Source of the DNA: Sphingobium arseniciresistens
GTDB lineage: Bacteria > Pseudomonadota > Alphaproteobacteria > Sphingomonadales > Sphingomonadaceae
NCBI GenBank assembly: GCA_029167225.1
Contig: JARFNK010000027.1
Coordinates: 16,519 to 80,518 of the forward strand
DNA: 64,000 nucleotides
Reading direction: 5' to 3'
The notes below the pieces were generated by a model that searched no databases, had not been told where the DNA came from, and saw nothing but the letters and a program-made list of their open reading frames with translations. Made by a program: the position numbers and the translations under genes. Shown here one piece after another: positions 27,839-37,267 of this stretch (the stretch's first letter is position 1; each line of letters opens with the position of its first letter).

Positions 27839-27851
27839 TGATTTACCGGCA
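27839..27851 (+). promoter_or_regulatory. 13-base repeat TGATTTACCGGCA, copy 2
   Basis: Identical to 27435-27447; starts 33 bases before the sciP ATG. Confidence 0.45.
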
Positions 27852-27871
27852 CCGCCGATGTTGAGGTGAGA

Positions 27872-28171
27872 ATGATCGAGAACCAGAAAATAAGGCCCGC
27901 ACAGGTCGTTGGTCCGCTCGGGGAGCCCCTGACCCTGGACAGCCTGCCCTCGCCCACCACCACCCGCTGGGTCGTGCGGCGCAAGGCGGAAGTTGTCGCA
28001 GCCGTCAATGGTGGTCTGCTCAGCGTCGATGAAGCGTGCGAGCGCTATTCGCTGACCCTGGAAGAATTCGCCGGATGGCAGCGCGCCGTCGATCGTTCAG
28101 GCATGCCGGGCCTGCGCGTCACCCGCATTCAACATTATAAGTCCTTGTACGAGCGCCAGCAGAAATACTGA
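27872..28171 (+). CDS. sciP: SciP-type CtrA inhibitor (DUF1153)
   Basis: This 99-residue protein from ATG 27872 matches the DUF1153/SciP family. The VVGPLGEPLTLDSLPSP opening, RRKAEVVAAVNGGLLSVDEACERYSLT and WQRAVDRSGMPGLRVTR are all family signatures. In Caulobacter SciP contacts CtrA at promoters and blocks transcription of CtrA targets in G1. It contains a helix-turn-helix-like core. A strong terminator follows 30 bases after the stop. Confidence 0.95.
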   Translation: MIENQKIRPAQVVGPLGEPLTLDSLPSPTTTRWVVRRKAEVVAAVNGGLLSVDEACERYSLTLEEFAGWQRAVDRSGMPGLRVTRIQHYKSLYERQQKY

Positions 28172-28200
28172 TCCTCCCCAACCACCAGTTACGGCACGGA

Positions 28201-28240
28201 AGGGCTGCCTGTCGCAAGACAGGTGGCCCTTTCCCTTTTT
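28201..28240 (+). terminator. Rho-independent terminator after sciP
   Basis: A 13-bp stem with two G-T wobbles (AGGGCTGCCTGTC with GACAGGTGGCCCT) closed by a GCAA tetraloop is followed by TTCCCTTTTT. Confidence 0.9.
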
Positions 28241-28412
28241 AGCATCAAATTGCGCGGGAAAGGTCGTTCGCGCGGTGCCCATCGAAAAATCCTCTCCTGT
28301 CAAAGGACGGTTGCCCGATCGAAACTAAATCATCCGTCCATGGAACGTCCGCCTCGGTCCGCCGTTTGTACCATCAGACGGCGTGGGGATCGGTTCTTAG
28401 GAGGATTGGGTA

Positions 28413-28670
28413 ATGGGCATCATCATGTGGCTGATCGTTGGTGGCGTTATTGGCTGGCTTGCCAGTCTCATCATGCGCACGGACGCGCAGCAGGGTATTT
28501 TCCTGAACATTATCGTGGGGATCGTTGGCGCCTTCATCGGCGGCCTGCTGTTCTCCGGCGGTAATATCAACAATGCGCCGCTGAACATCACCACCTTCCT
28601 CGTTTCACTTGTCGGCGCAGTCATCCTGCTTGCCATCGTGAACCTGGTTCGTCGTGGTTCGGTGCGTTGA
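28413..28670 (+). CDS. GlsB/YeaQ/YmgE-family small membrane protein
   Basis: An 85-residue protein from ATG 28413, after a TAGGAGGATT site. It has three membrane segments and the family pattern GGVIGWLASLIM...GIFLNIIVGIVGAFIGG. Members are linked to envelope or general stress in other bacteria, but the molecular role is not known. A second family member lies convergently at 28758-29012 and the two share one terminator. Confidence 0.92.
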   Translation: MGIIMWLIVGGVIGWLASLIMRTDAQQGIFLNIIVGIVGAFIGGLLFSGGNINNAPLNITTFLVSLVGAVILLAIVNLVRRGSVR

Positions 28671-28717
28671 TCTGAAAGCAAACCCCGCCGATCCACAACC
28701 GCTGGATCGAAACTCTA

Positions 28718-28745
28718 GGCTCGCCGGCATCCGGCGAGCCTTTTT
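28718..28745. terminator. Rho-independent terminator between two GlsB-like genes
   Basis: A perfect 10-bp stem GGCTCGCCGG/CCGGCGAGCC with a CAT loop is followed by TTTTT on the plus strand. The next gene runs toward it from the other side. Confidence 0.9.
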
Positions 28746-28757
28746 CTTGCCTGCGTG

Positions 28758-29012
28758 CTATTTTCTGCCGGCCAGCCAGCGAAACATTGCCAGCACCGCC
28801 ACGGCGCCAAGCGTCGCCGCGATCAGCCCGGCATGTTCGCCTTCATCATAAAATCCTGCCACCCGGCCGAAATAGCCTGCCAGCAACGCCCCGGCGATGC
28901 CGAGCAAGATCGTGACGACACATCCCGCGCTCTGGCGGCCGGGCATGATGAATCGCGCAAGTCCGCCCGCGATAAGCCCCAATATCAGCCATTTCAGCGC
29001 ATCGATCGCCAT
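28758..29012 (-). CDS. GlsB/YeaQ/YmgE-family small membrane protein, second copy
   Basis: 84 residues from ATG 29012 (a GTG directly before it is possible), after a GGAGGAGAG site. It shows LGLIAGGLARFIMPG...GCVVTILLGIAGALLAG, the same family layout as the gene at 28413 but with a different C-terminus containing GFYDEGEH. Three membrane segments fill the inner membrane. It is convergent with its paralogue. Confidence 0.9.
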   Translation of the reverse strand: MAIDALKWLILGLIAGGLARFIMPGRQSAGCVVTILLGIAGALLAGYFGRVAGFYDEGEHAGLIAATLGAVAVLAMFRWLAGRK

Positions 29013-29317
29013 CACTTCTCTCCTCCCGCGGGTGCGAGGGTGGCAAGGATGTCACGGCTGCGGAACAATGCAACCCGCCATTCATCGCGCGATCGTCCCA
29101 CGCTGGATTTCCGCCTTGAAACAGGGCGTTCGCGCAGGCATGCCCTGTGTATAACGGGGCGCACCACGCTGGCATGACCGGCGCTGTTTTTCGGGCTTGA
29201 GCCCGGTGATTTATTCAGATAATACAGCAGTCGTTCGACCATCGACATCGTCAGGACTGCGACAGGAGCATGTTCAGGGGCATGAATTACGAGACTCAGT
29301 TCGCAGGAGAGCCGACG
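29013..29317. other. Intergenic region upstream of the RND efflux genes
   Basis: About 305 bases with no convincing coding frame. It should hold divergent promoters for the GlsB-like gene and for the efflux operon. An AT-rich patch lies near 29205-29230. I see no clear operator, and no regulator gene is adjacent. Confidence 0.5.
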
Positions 29318-30469
29318 ATGGTCGAGTTCGGTGACATCGATAGCGATGCTCGCAAGCGCAAGCGTCGGTTGATCCTGATCGTCAGCGGCGTGCTCATCGT
29401 CGCGCTCGTCGTGGCGGCTGCCATGCTCTCACGCAAGGGCGGGACGGCTGATGCTGGCGCCGCCAATGCCGCGCAGGTTCCCGTCGTCACCGTCATCAGT
29501 CCCGGTCGCTCGACCGTAGAAAGCTCTGTCACGACGACCGGTTCGCTTGCCGCACGCGTGGAAATGCCGGTGGCGGTCGTGGGCGAGGGCGGCCAGGTGC
29601 TGCGCGTGCTGGTTCAGCCTGGCGACTGGGTCAAGGCAGGCCAGAGCCTGGCGGTGATCGAACGATCGGTCCAGTCCGAACAGATCCGTTCGCTCGCCGC
29701 TCAGGTTGAAGTGGCGCGCGCCGACGCGAAGCTCGCGCAGACACAGCTGGACCGGGCGAAGGCGCTGGTCGGTCGCGGCTTTATCAGTCAGGCGACGATC
29801 GATCAGAATACCGCGACTCGCGATGCTGCCAATGCCCGCGTCGGGGTTGCGGTCGCGCAGCTTGGCGAACAGCGGGCGCGCACCGGGCGGCTCGATATCC
29901 GCGCGCCCGAAGCCGGGCTGATCCTCACGCGTGCCGTCGAGCCTGGCCAGGTGGTGGGCTCGGGTACGGGCGTCCTGTTCCGCATGGCCAAGGGCGGCGA
30001 AATGGAAATGCGCGCGCAACTGAGCGAAGACGATCTGCTGCATGTGCGGGTGGGCAATGCCGCCACGGTAACGCCGGTCGGCGCGAGCGAGGGCTATGTC
30101 GGCCATGTGTGGCAGATATCGCCGGTAGTCGATCCGCAGTCGCGCCTCGGCATCGCTCGCATCGCGCTCGCCTATGCGTCGGCGATCCGTCCCGGTGGCT
30201 TTGCTGCCGCCCGGCTGGTCGCGGGATCGAACGTTGCGCCGCAGCTGCCCGAATCCGCCGTGCAGAGCGATCCCAAGGGCAATTATGTCTATGTCGTCAA
30301 CGCCAACAACCAGGTGGAGCGGCGTGACGTGAAGGTCGGCCAGGTGTCGAATGCCGGTGTCGCGATCCTTTCAGGGCTTTCGGGCACCGAAAAGATCGTC
30401 GCGACGGCGGGCGGCTTCCTGACGCCCGGACAGAAGGTGAAGCCGCAGTTCGAGAAGGCCGCTCGCTGA
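29318..30469 (+). CDS. RND efflux membrane-fusion (periplasmic adaptor) protein
   Basis: A protein of 383 residues from ATG 29318, preferred over ATGs at 29270 and 29282 because AGGAG lies 8 bases before it. A basic cytosolic start precedes one membrane anchor (LILIVSGVLIVALVVAAAML). The biotinyl-lipoyl-like hairpin (VLVQPGDWVKAGQSLAVIERS) and alpha-helical hairpin follow, then the barrel domain. It links the inner-membrane pump encoded 28 bases downstream to an outer-membrane channel. No channel gene is in the window. Confidence 0.92.
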   Translation: MVEFGDIDSDARKRKRRLILIVSGVLIVALVVAAAMLSRKGGTADAGAANAAQVPVVTVISPGRSTVESSVTTTGSLAARVEMPVAVVGEGGQVLRVLVQPGDWVKAGQSLAVIERSVQSEQIRSLAAQVEVARADAKLAQTQLDRAKALVGRGFISQATIDQNTATRDAANARVGVAVAQLGEQRARTGRLDIRAPEAGLILTRAVEPGQVVGSGTGVLFRMAKGGEMEMRAQLSEDDLLHVRVGNAATVTPVGASEGYVGHVWQISPVVDPQSRLGIARIALAYASAIRPGGFAAARLVAGSNVAPQLPESAVQSDPKGNYVYVVNANNQVERRDVKVGQVSNAGVAILSGLSGTEKIVATAGGFLTPGQKVKPQFEKAAR

Positions 30470-30497
30470 ACGGCGGACGGATCAAGGATCAACGCCC

Positions 30498-33400
30498 ATG
30501 AACTTTCGTAATATTTCAGCCTGGGCGATCCGCAATCCGGTCACGCCGATCGTCATCTTCGCGGCCCTGATGCTGGCGGGTATCGTCAGCTTTGGCCGCA
30601 TGGACGTGAACAACAACCCGGACATCAGCTTCCCCGCCGTCAATGTGACGGTGGTGCAGCCCGGTGCCGCGCCGTCCGAGCTGGAGACCCAGGTCACGCA
30701 GCGGGTCGAGGCGGCCGTTCGCGCGATCAGCGGCGTGGACGAAATCCAGTCGACCGCGAGCGAAGGCAGCAGCAACACCTTCATCCAGTTCGCGATCGGC
30801 ACGCCGGTCGACCGCGCCGTCGCCGACGTGAAGAACGCGGTCGACCAGATCCGCTCGGACCTGCCCGACGGGATTCTCGAGCCGCAGGTGTCGCGCGTCG
30901 ACATCGATGGCGGGCCGATCGCTTATTTCAGCGCAGAAGCGACCGACATGACGCTGGAGGAACTCTCCTGGTATGTCGACAATACCGTCGCCAAGCGGCT
31001 GCTGGGCGTTCCGGGCATGGCCGCGGTCAAGCGTGGTGGCGGTGTCAGCCGCGAGATTCGCGTCATCCTCGATCCCGCCAAGCTGCAGGCGCAGGGGATC
31101 ACCGCGTCTCAGGTGAACCAGCAACTGCGGCAGGTGAACGTGAATGCCGCCGGCGGCCGCACCGAGATTGCCGGTGCGGAACAGTCTGTGCGCGTGCTGG
31201 GCAATGCGCAGGATGCCTATGGCCTGGGGCAGACCCAGATCGCCGTCGGCGCGGGCCGCACGGTCAAGCTCGCCGACATCGCCACGGTACGCGACATGTA
31301 TGCGGAGCAGCGGTCGCTCTCGTTCATGAACGGACGGCAGGTGACGAGCTTCCGCTTGGAAAAGGCCAAGGGCGCATCCGACGTCACCGTCTATGACGAC
31401 GCGATGAAGATCCTGGAGAAGCTGGAAAAGGAAAACCCGAAGGTTCATTTCCGCCAGCTTTTCGCCAGCGTCGAATATACCAAGGAACAATATCATTCCG
31501 CCATGTCGGCGATGATCGAGGGCGCGGTGCTGGCCGTCGTCGTCGTGTTCCTGTTCCTGCGTGACTGGCGCGCGACGATCATTTCCGCGCTGGCCATTCC
31601 CTTGTCGGCTGTCCCGGCCTTCTGGTTCATGGACATGATGAACTTCACGCTCAACGGCATTTCCCTGCTGGCGCTCAGCCTGGTGGCGGGTGTGCTCGTC
31701 GATGACGCGATCGTGGAGATCGAGAATATCGTGCGCCACATGCGCATGGGCAAATCCGCCTATCAGGCCTCTATCGATGCCGCCGACGAGATCGGCCTCG
31801 CCGTGCTGGCGACGACATCCGCCATCGTCGCGGTGTTCCTGCCCGTGGCTCTGATGCCGGGCATTTCGGGCCAGTTCTTCATCCAGTTCGGCATGACGGT
31901 CGTCGTCGCAGTACTGATGAGCCTTGCCGTCGCGCGCCTGATCACGCCGATGATCGCGGCCTATTTCCTGAAGGCCCATGGCGAGGAAAGCCATGGCGAG
32001 GGCCGTTTGATGGATGGCTACATGGCCTTGCTCAAATGGTCGCTCGCGCATCGCTGGAAAACCGTGCTCATCGGCGGCGGCGGCGCGTTCGCCGCGACCA
32101 TCGCAGCCTTTGCGACCCTGCCGATGACGTTCCAGCCCACGACCAATACCGATTTCAGCCAGGTGACGGTGGAAATGGTGCCCGGCAGCACGCTGGCGCA
32201 GACCCATGTCGTCACCGAAAAGGTTGCAGCGCTGCTCGCTGCCGACACCAAGGTCGTCGATGCGGTGTTCACCGATATCGAGGAGCCCGGATCGGCCGAG
32301 ATGTTCCTGACGCTGAAAAAGGACCGCGGCATTTCCAGCGTCGATTGGGAACGCCAGATGGCGCCCAAGTTCCAGGATGTCGCCGACGCGCGCGTGAACT
32401 TCCAGTCGCAGTCGGGCGGCGGCTTTGGCCGCGACCTGACGGTGGTGATGGGCAGCGACGATCCCGCCTTGCTCGAGAAGACCGCCAATCAGCTCGTGGC
32501 CGAGATGGCGCAGCGATCCGAACTGCGCGCCCCGCGCGTGCAGGGTGACATGCAGCGCCCGGAAATCATCATCAAGCCGCACATGGATCTCGCCGCCAGC
32601 CTGGGGGTGACCACGAACGCGCTCAGCCAGACGATCCGCATCGCGACCCTGGGTGACATCGACCAGAACAGTGCCAAATTCTCGCTGTCCGATCGCCAGA
32701 TCCCGATCCGCGTGTCGATCGCGGAGGACTCCCGGCGCGAGCTTACGACCATCCAGAACCTGCCTGTGCCCACCGCATCGGGTGGTTCGGTGCCGCTGAA
32801 GGTGGTCGCCGACGTGGAATTCGGCGCCGGGCCGACCAAGATCCGCCGCTACAACCAGATCCGTCGGGTGGTGGTGGGCGCCGACCTTGCGCCCGGCCTT
32901 GTGACGAGCGACGCGATGAAGGTCATCAACGCGCTGCCGACCATGAAGAAGGTGCTGGCTGGCGAGATCCAGGGCGTACAGAAACTCAACACCGGCGACA
33001 GCAAGTGGCAGGCTGAGATGGTGAGCAACTTCATCATCGCGGTCATCTCCGGCGTGCTGCTGGTGTTCGCGGTGCTGGTGCTGCTCTACAAGCGGGTGAT
33101 GCCGCCCTTCGTCAACATGGGCTCGCTGGTGCTGGCGCCTCTGGGTGGCGCGCTGGCGCTGCACGTCGCCGGACAGCCCATTTCCATGCCGGTCTTCATC
33201 GGCCTGCTGATGCTGCTGGGCATCGTCGCCAAGAACTCCATCCTGCTGGTCGATTTCGCGCTGGAGGAGATGGAGAAGGGCGTGCCCAAATGGGAAGCGG
33301 TCGTGGATGCCGGGCACAAGCGCGCCCAGCCGATCGTCATGACGACCGTGGCGATGGTCGCGGGCATGGTGCCGACGGCGCTCTCGCTCTCGGGTGATGG

Positions 33401-33617
33401 CGCCTGGCGCGCGCCCATGGGCATCACGGTGATCGGCGGCCTCGTGCTCTCTACGCTGCTGACCTTGGTGATCGTGCCGGCCGCCTTCAGCCTCGCCATC
33501 GGTTTCGAAAGCTGGCTCGGGCCGCGCCTCAGCCGACGGTTCCTCTCCTACAGGCCGGAGGACAAGCATGGTCATGCTCATGGGCACGGGCATGGCGCGG
33601 ATCAGGCGGCGGAGTGA
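30498..33617 (+). CDS. RND efflux pump, inner-membrane subunit (HAE1/AcrB-like)
   Basis: 1039 residues with the RND layout: a first membrane helix at about 12-30, a large periplasmic loop, helices around 340-560, a second loop, and a final helix cluster near 870-1020. The proton-relay helix has [17 protein letters not shown] with the paired Asp. GQFFIQFG and the [14 protein letters not shown] segment near 910 are also typical of hydrophobe/amphiphile exporters. It is proton-driven. The C-terminal tail is unusually rich in histidine ([11 protein letters not shown]). Substrate unknown; no regulator is next to it. Confidence 0.94.
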   Translation: MNFRNISAWAIRNPVTPIVIFAALMLAGIVSFGRMDVNNNPDISFPAVNVTVVQPGAAPSELETQVTQRVEAAVRAISGVDEIQSTASEGSSNTFIQFAIGTPVDRAVADVKNAVDQIRSDLPDGILEPQVSRVDIDGGPIAYFSAEATDMTLEELSWYVDNTVAKRLLGVPGMAAVKRGGGVSREIRVILDPAKLQAQGITASQVNQQLRQVNVNAAGGRTEIAGAEQSVRVLGNAQDAYGLGQTQIAVGAGRTVKLADIATVRDMYAEQRSLSFMNGRQVTSFRLEKAKGASDVTVYDDAMKILEKLEKENPKVHFRQLFASVEYTKEQYHSAMSAMIEGAVLAVVVVFLFLRDWRATIISALAIPLSAVPAFWFMDMMNFTLNGISLLALSLVAGVLVDDAIVEIENIVRHMRMGKSAYQASIDAADEIGLAVLATTSAIVAVFLPVALMPGISGQFFIQFGMTVVVAVLMSLAVARLITPMIAAYFLKAHGEESHGEGRLMDGYMALLKWSLAHRWKTVLIGGGGAFAATIAAFATLPMTFQPTTNTDFSQVTVEMVPGSTLAQTHVVTEKVAALLAADTKVVDAVFTDIEEPGSAEMFLTLKKDRGISSVDWERQMAPKFQDVADARVNFQSQSGGGFGRDLTVVMGSDDPALLEKTANQLVAEMAQRSELRAPRVQGDMQRPEIIIKPHMDLAASLGVTTNALSQTIRIATLGDIDQNSAKFSLSDRQIPIRVSIAEDSRRELTTIQNLPVPTASGGSVPLKVVADVEFGAGPTKIRRYNQIRRVVVGADLAPGLVTSDAMKVINALPTMKKVLAGEIQGVQKLNTGDSKWQAEMVSNFIIAVISGVLLVFAVLVLLYKRVMPPFVNMGSLVLAPLGGALALHVAGQPISMPVFIGLLMLLGIVAKNSILLVDFALEEMEKGVPKWEAVVDAGHKRAQPIVMTTVAMVAGMVPTALSLSGDGAWRAPMGITVIGGLVLSTLLTLVIVPAAFSLAIGFESWLGPRLSRRFLSYRPEDKHGHAHGHGHGADQAAE

Positions 33618-33749
33618 TCCACCCCGGTAGCGGTCGCATCTGTTGAACGTCGCTCGTCCCGCGCCGGCGACGGCGACAGCGCTGCGCCGTGAAGGGCAGA
33701 AAATCGTTCCTCTGTTGAACCGATCGGCCCCGCCAGCCATTATAGCGGC

Positions 33750-35015
33750 ATGAGGATGCTCACAGTCGACGTCGCGCAGCCGGTCCCGGCCGTTCGCAGC
33801 GCAAGGACCATGCGGCTGTTGGCAACGGGCATGCTGCTCGCGATGGCGGCGCTGTTCATCGCCGCGCGCGCCTTTGCGCATGTCCATCCGGCGATCGGCT
33901 ATGTGCAGGCCTTTGCGGAGGCCGCTATGGTGGGCGGACTCGCGGACTGGTTCGCCGTTACCGCACTGTTCCGCCATCCGCTCGGCCTGCCGATCCCGCA
34001 CACGGCCATCATCCCGCGCAACAAGGACAGGATCGGCGACACGCTCGCCCTGTTCCTGCGTGACAATTTCCTGACGCCTGCGGTGGTAGCGCGGCGCATG
34101 GGGCGGCTTGATCTCGCGTCCGCCGCCGGGCGCTTCCTCAGCCAGCCCTCCGGCGGGGACGGGCGCCTGCGCGCAGGCGCCTCGCGCCTGTTTGCCGACA
34201 TATTGGAGGCTCTGGATCAGGATCGCCTGGGCGGCATGGTGAAGGGCGCCGTCGCATCGCGCCTACGCGCGATCAACCTCGCGCCGCTGGTCGGGCAGGC
34301 GCTTGAGGCCGCCATGCGTGATGGTCGCCATGCGCCGGTGCTGGACGGCATCGTGCGTTGGGCCGGCAAGACGCTGGCCGCCAATGAACAGATGATCCGC
34401 GACATGGTGCATCAGCGTGCCGGCAAGATCATGCGCTGGACCGGGCTCGACGAGAATGTCGCCAATGCGATCATCGACGGGCTGCAGAAGCTGCTCGACG
34501 AGATGGGTGACGATCCCGATCATCCGCTGCGCAGCAAGGCGGAAGAGGGCCTGGCGAAGCTGGCGCAGGATCTGCAGTTCGACATCGAGATGCAGGCCCG
34601 CGTCGCCCGCATCCGCGACGAGGTGATCGAAAACCCGGCGATGCAGCGTTGGATCGACGGCCTGTGGGAACAGGGGCGTGCCGGACTGCTGCGCGCCGCG
34701 CGTGATCCCGGCGCGGCGATGGCGGGGCGGTTGGGGGAGGCGCTGGTGACGCTGGGCGGCACGCTGCAGTCCGATGGCCGCCTGCGCGCGCTTATCAACC
34801 GCTTCGCGCGCCGGGCCGTTGTGGGCGTCACCGCCAGCTATGGCGACGGCATCGTGAAGCTGGTCAGCGAAACGGTGCGCGGGTGGGACGCCGGCACCGT
34901 GACATCAAGGCTGGAAAATGCGGTCGGCCGCGATCTTCAATATATCCGGATCAACGGCACGCTGGTCGGCGGGCTTGTCGGCCTGACGCTGCACGCCATC
35001 GACGCCTGGTTGTAG
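33750..35015 (+). CDS. DUF445-domain membrane protein
   Basis: A 421-residue protein with an N-terminal membrane helix (MRLLATGMLLAMAALFIAARAF) and another hydrophobic segment at the C-terminus. The DUF445 signature GLADWFAVTALFRHPLGLPIPHTAIIPRNKDRIG is at about residues 65-100, and the long remainder is helical. The family is widespread, and its function is not firmly established. The start at 33750 has no strong ribosome site; ATG 33756 is an alternative. Confidence 0.88.
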   Translation: MRMLTVDVAQPVPAVRSARTMRLLATGMLLAMAALFIAARAFAHVHPAIGYVQAFAEAAMVGGLADWFAVTALFRHPLGLPIPHTAIIPRNKDRIGDTLALFLRDNFLTPAVVARRMGRLDLASAAGRFLSQPSGGDGRLRAGASRLFADILEALDQDRLGGMVKGAVASRLRAINLAPLVGQALEAAMRDGRHAPVLDGIVRWAGKTLAANEQMIRDMVHQRAGKIMRWTGLDENVANAIIDGLQKLLDEMGDDPDHPLRSKAEEGLAKLAQDLQFDIEMQARVARIRDEVIENPAMQRWIDGLWEQGRAGLLRAARDPGAAMAGRLGEALVTLGGTLQSDGRLRALINRFARRAVVGVTASYGDGIVKLVSETVRGWDAGTVTSRLENAVGRDLQYIRINGTLVGGLVGLTLHAIDAWL

Positions 35016-35037
35016 GAAGGCGCAAACGGGTTGCGGG

Positions 35038-35643
35038 TCAGCCGTGGACCTGGCTGCCGAGCCGGGCGATCTCGTCATGCAGTGCCTGGATGGAGGCGAC
35101 GAGCCGCGAGCGGTCCATCGTCATGTCGTCCAGCGCGGCGCGTGCCTCGCCCAGTTCCACGGCCCGGCGGGCAATGCGGGCATCGAGCTGTTCGTTGAAG
35201 CGCGAAAGCTCGTCGATCCGCCGGGCACGGGCCACCACATGGCGGATGCGGGCGTCGAGGACATCGAAGTCGAAGGGCTTCACGATCTGGTCGTCGGCGC
35301 CGGCATCCAGCGCCTCGATGGTTGCCGCACTGTCGCTGCGGCCGGTAATCATCATGATGGATGCTGCACCCGCCATGCCGGTTGCGCGCATCTTGCGCAT
35401 GGTCGCGATGCCGCCAAGCAGCCGCATGTTCGCTTCGATCAGGATCAGCTCGAACTTCGTCGCCATCAGCATGTTGATCGCGACGAACCCATTCTCGGCC
35501 AGCGTCACGTCATAGCCCATATGCGCCAGACGCCTGCCGATCACCGCCAGCGCCGTTGCATTCTCGTCCACCACGAGCAGGCGGATGCGCCGCGCGGGGC
35601 TTTGCTGCTGGCCCTTGTCACGCTTGCGGGTGAAGATCTGCAT
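35038..35643 (-). CDS. Atypical receiver-domain protein with Glu at the phospho-acceptor position
   Basis: 201 residues from ATG 35643. Residues 20-140 form a response-regulator receiver: acidic pair D26-E27, switch Thr at T100 (MMITG) and the invariant Lys at K122 (VKPFDF). At the position of the phosphorylated Asp the sequence reads LILIEANM, giving E70. Glu at this place can mimic a phosphorylated Asp in several regulators, so the domain may be locked active or simply not phosphorylated. After the domain comes a ~60-residue coiled-coil-like tail and no DNA-binding or enzymatic output. It is convergent with the DUF445 gene. Confidence 0.85.
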   Translation of the reverse strand: MQIFTRKRDKGQQQSPARRIRLLVVDENATALAVIGRRLAHMGYDVTLAENGFVAINMLMATKFELILIEANMRLLGGIATMRKMRATGMAGAASIMMITGRSDSAATIEALDAGADDQIVKPFDFDVLDARIRHVVARARRIDELSRFNEQLDARIARRAVELGEARAALDDMTMDRSRLVASIQALHDEIARLGSQVHG

Positions 35644-35756
35644 CGTCGGTCGGTCCCTGCCGCTGTTCAGGATCATCCTTAAGGATGTCCCGCCAATAAA
35701 TGGTTAACGTGGCGGAAGGGGGTGGCGAAAGCCAGGCGCACTGCGGCGCTGGGCGA

Positions 35757-36197
35757 TCAGGCTTCGGGTTGGCGAATGAAATTGTCCTTGAAGACACCGC
35801 GCAGGTCGTCGCTCACGCGGCGGCGACCCTCCGGGCCCTGCATCGCGATCACGGCGTCGCAGGAGGCGACGCATTCATCATGCTGGAAGGCAGCGGACAT
35901 TACGGTCCAGCTGGTGTTGCCGATCCCGCCGATGGCGCACGCGACGCTGATCGGGGCGGGATAATGCGATTCACGCAAATAATTCAGCTCCAGTGCCGCG
36001 ACCAGCCAGCGCACGCCAAGATCCTGCGGATGGCGGCCAAGATGCCGGTGAAACTGGATGCGGGCGGACTCGAATATAGATGCCATCGCCACATTGTTGA
36101 TGTGGCCCATGATATCCAGATCACCATAACGGGTGTCGACCTGGATGATGAAGGGATAGGCTTCTTTATTCTGACGCCAAACTGGGGGCTTTGCCAT
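35757..36197 (-). CDS. Acyl-CoA thioesterase, hotdog fold (4HBT-like)
   Basis: 146 residues from ATG 36197, after an AGAGG site. The segment DTRYGDLDIMGHINNVAMASIFE is the 4HBT-type catalytic and helix region, with the Asp and the GHxNN pattern. It likely hydrolyses acyl-CoA thioesters in the cytoplasm. It is divergent from an SMP-30-family lactonase, with about 100 bases between them. Confidence 0.88.
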   Translation of the reverse strand: MAKPPVWRQNKEAYPFIIQVDTRYGDLDIMGHINNVAMASIFESARIQFHRHLGRHPQDLGVRWLVAALELNYLRESHYPAPISVACAIGGIGNTSWTVMSAAFQHDECVASCDAVIAMQGPEGRRRVSDDLRGVFKDNFIRQPEA

Positions 36198-36301
36198 GGG
36201 CTGCCTCTTCGTTACTGCACTGAATTCACGCTTAAGCTGCCTCGCGGGATATGCAATCGCGGCCTCCATGAACAGGCGAAAAACAGGGAATAGATGCCTT
36301 T

Positions 36302-37198
36302 ATGACACAACCGGCCTCCTTCGATGTCACGGTGGCGCTGGATGCGGGCGCTCGGCTGGGTGAAGGGCCGCGCTGGCATGGCGAGGAGCGGCGGCTCTAC
36401 TGGGTCGATATCGAGGCGCGGGAGCTGCATCGCTTCGATCCGGCGACCGGCGTGGATGAATACCGCAGCTTCGCCGATCCGGTCGGCTGCTTCGCCTTCG
36501 TGGAAGGCGGCGGCCTGCTGCTTGCGATGAGAAGCGGCTTCGCACTGCTCGATGGCTGGGATGCGGATCCACGGCCCTTCGGCGCTCAGATTTTCGCGGA
36601 CCGGCCGGATATCCGCTTCAACGATGGCCGCACCGATCCCTCTGGGCGCTTCTGGGCGGGCAGCGTCAACATGGCGAAATCCGCACATGATGCCGCGCTC
36701 TACCGGCTGGACGCGGACGCCACCGTCAGGGAGATCGAGGGCGGGATGCTTACCTGCAACGGCGCGGCCTTTTCAGCGGACGGGCGCCGTTTCTTCCATG
36801 CCGATACGCCGAGCCACGCGCTGCGCGCCTATGATTGCGACCCGGAGGCCGGAACGCTCTCCAACCGCCATATCCTCCACCAGTTCGTCCATGGCACTGG
36901 CCGCCCGGACGGTGGATCGTTCGATGCGGAGGGGTGCTACTGGTCGGCGCTGTTCGACGGCAGCCGGGTCGTGCGGATCGGGCCGGATGGCACCATCCTG
37001 AGCGAGGTCGCGCTGCCGACCAAGCGGCCGACCATGATCGCGTTCGGCGGCGACGACCTGCGCACGGCCTATGTGACGAGCGCGCGCACGGGCCTTAGCG
37101 ATGAGGAACTGGCGGCCCAGCCCCATGCCGGCGCGATCTTCAGTTTCCGGGTCGATGTGCCCGGCCTTGCGGAGGTGCCCTTCCGCCTCGCGGGGTGA
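36302..37198 (+). CDS. SMP-30/gluconolactonase-family lactonase
   Basis: A six-bladed beta-propeller hydrolase of 298 residues. The metal-site segments are visible: LGEGPRW with the Glu ligand, RFNDGRTDPSGRFWAGS with the Asn-Asp pair, TCNGAAFS and GTGRPDGG. Such enzymes open sugar lactones such as gluconolactone or arabinonolactone in the cytoplasm. No sugar dehydrogenase is adjacent, so the substrate remains open. Confidence 0.9.
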   Translation: MTQPASFDVTVALDAGARLGEGPRWHGEERRLYWVDIEARELHRFDPATGVDEYRSFADPVGCFAFVEGGGLLLAMRSGFALLDGWDADPRPFGAQIFADRPDIRFNDGRTDPSGRFWAGSVNMAKSAHDAALYRLDADATVREIEGGMLTCNGAAFSADGRRFFHADTPSHALRAYDCDPEAGTLSNRHILHQFVHGTGRPDGGSFDAEGCYWSALFDGSRVVRIGPDGTILSEVALPTKRPTMIAFGGDDLRTAYVTSARTGLSDEELAAQPHAGAIFSFRVDVPGLAEVPFRLAG

Positions 37199-37220
37199 CG
37201 ACCCGCCATTGCCATTGCTC

Positions 37221-37260
37221 GATATTCGATATAATTATGATATTATAATTTATCGGGAGG
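37221..37260 (+). promoter_or_regulatory. AT-rich promoter/operator region of the SPFH-Arc module
   Basis: A run of nearly 35 A/T-dominated bases (GATATAATTATGATATTAT core) interrupts otherwise GC-rich DNA immediately before the GGGAGGTG ribosome site. ATAAT at 37231-37235 and ATTAT at 37242-37246 form an inverted repeat with a 6-base spacer. It probably contains the promoter and possibly an operator for the ribbon-helix-helix protein encoded in this operon. Confidence 0.5.
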
Positions 37261-37267
37261 TGAGTCG

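Noticed and set aside
30516-34001. A 1161-codon open frame antisense to the RND pump
   Set aside because: Same mirror effect; the composition (His/Arg/Asp/Gln-rich) is that of a reverse-strand shadow.
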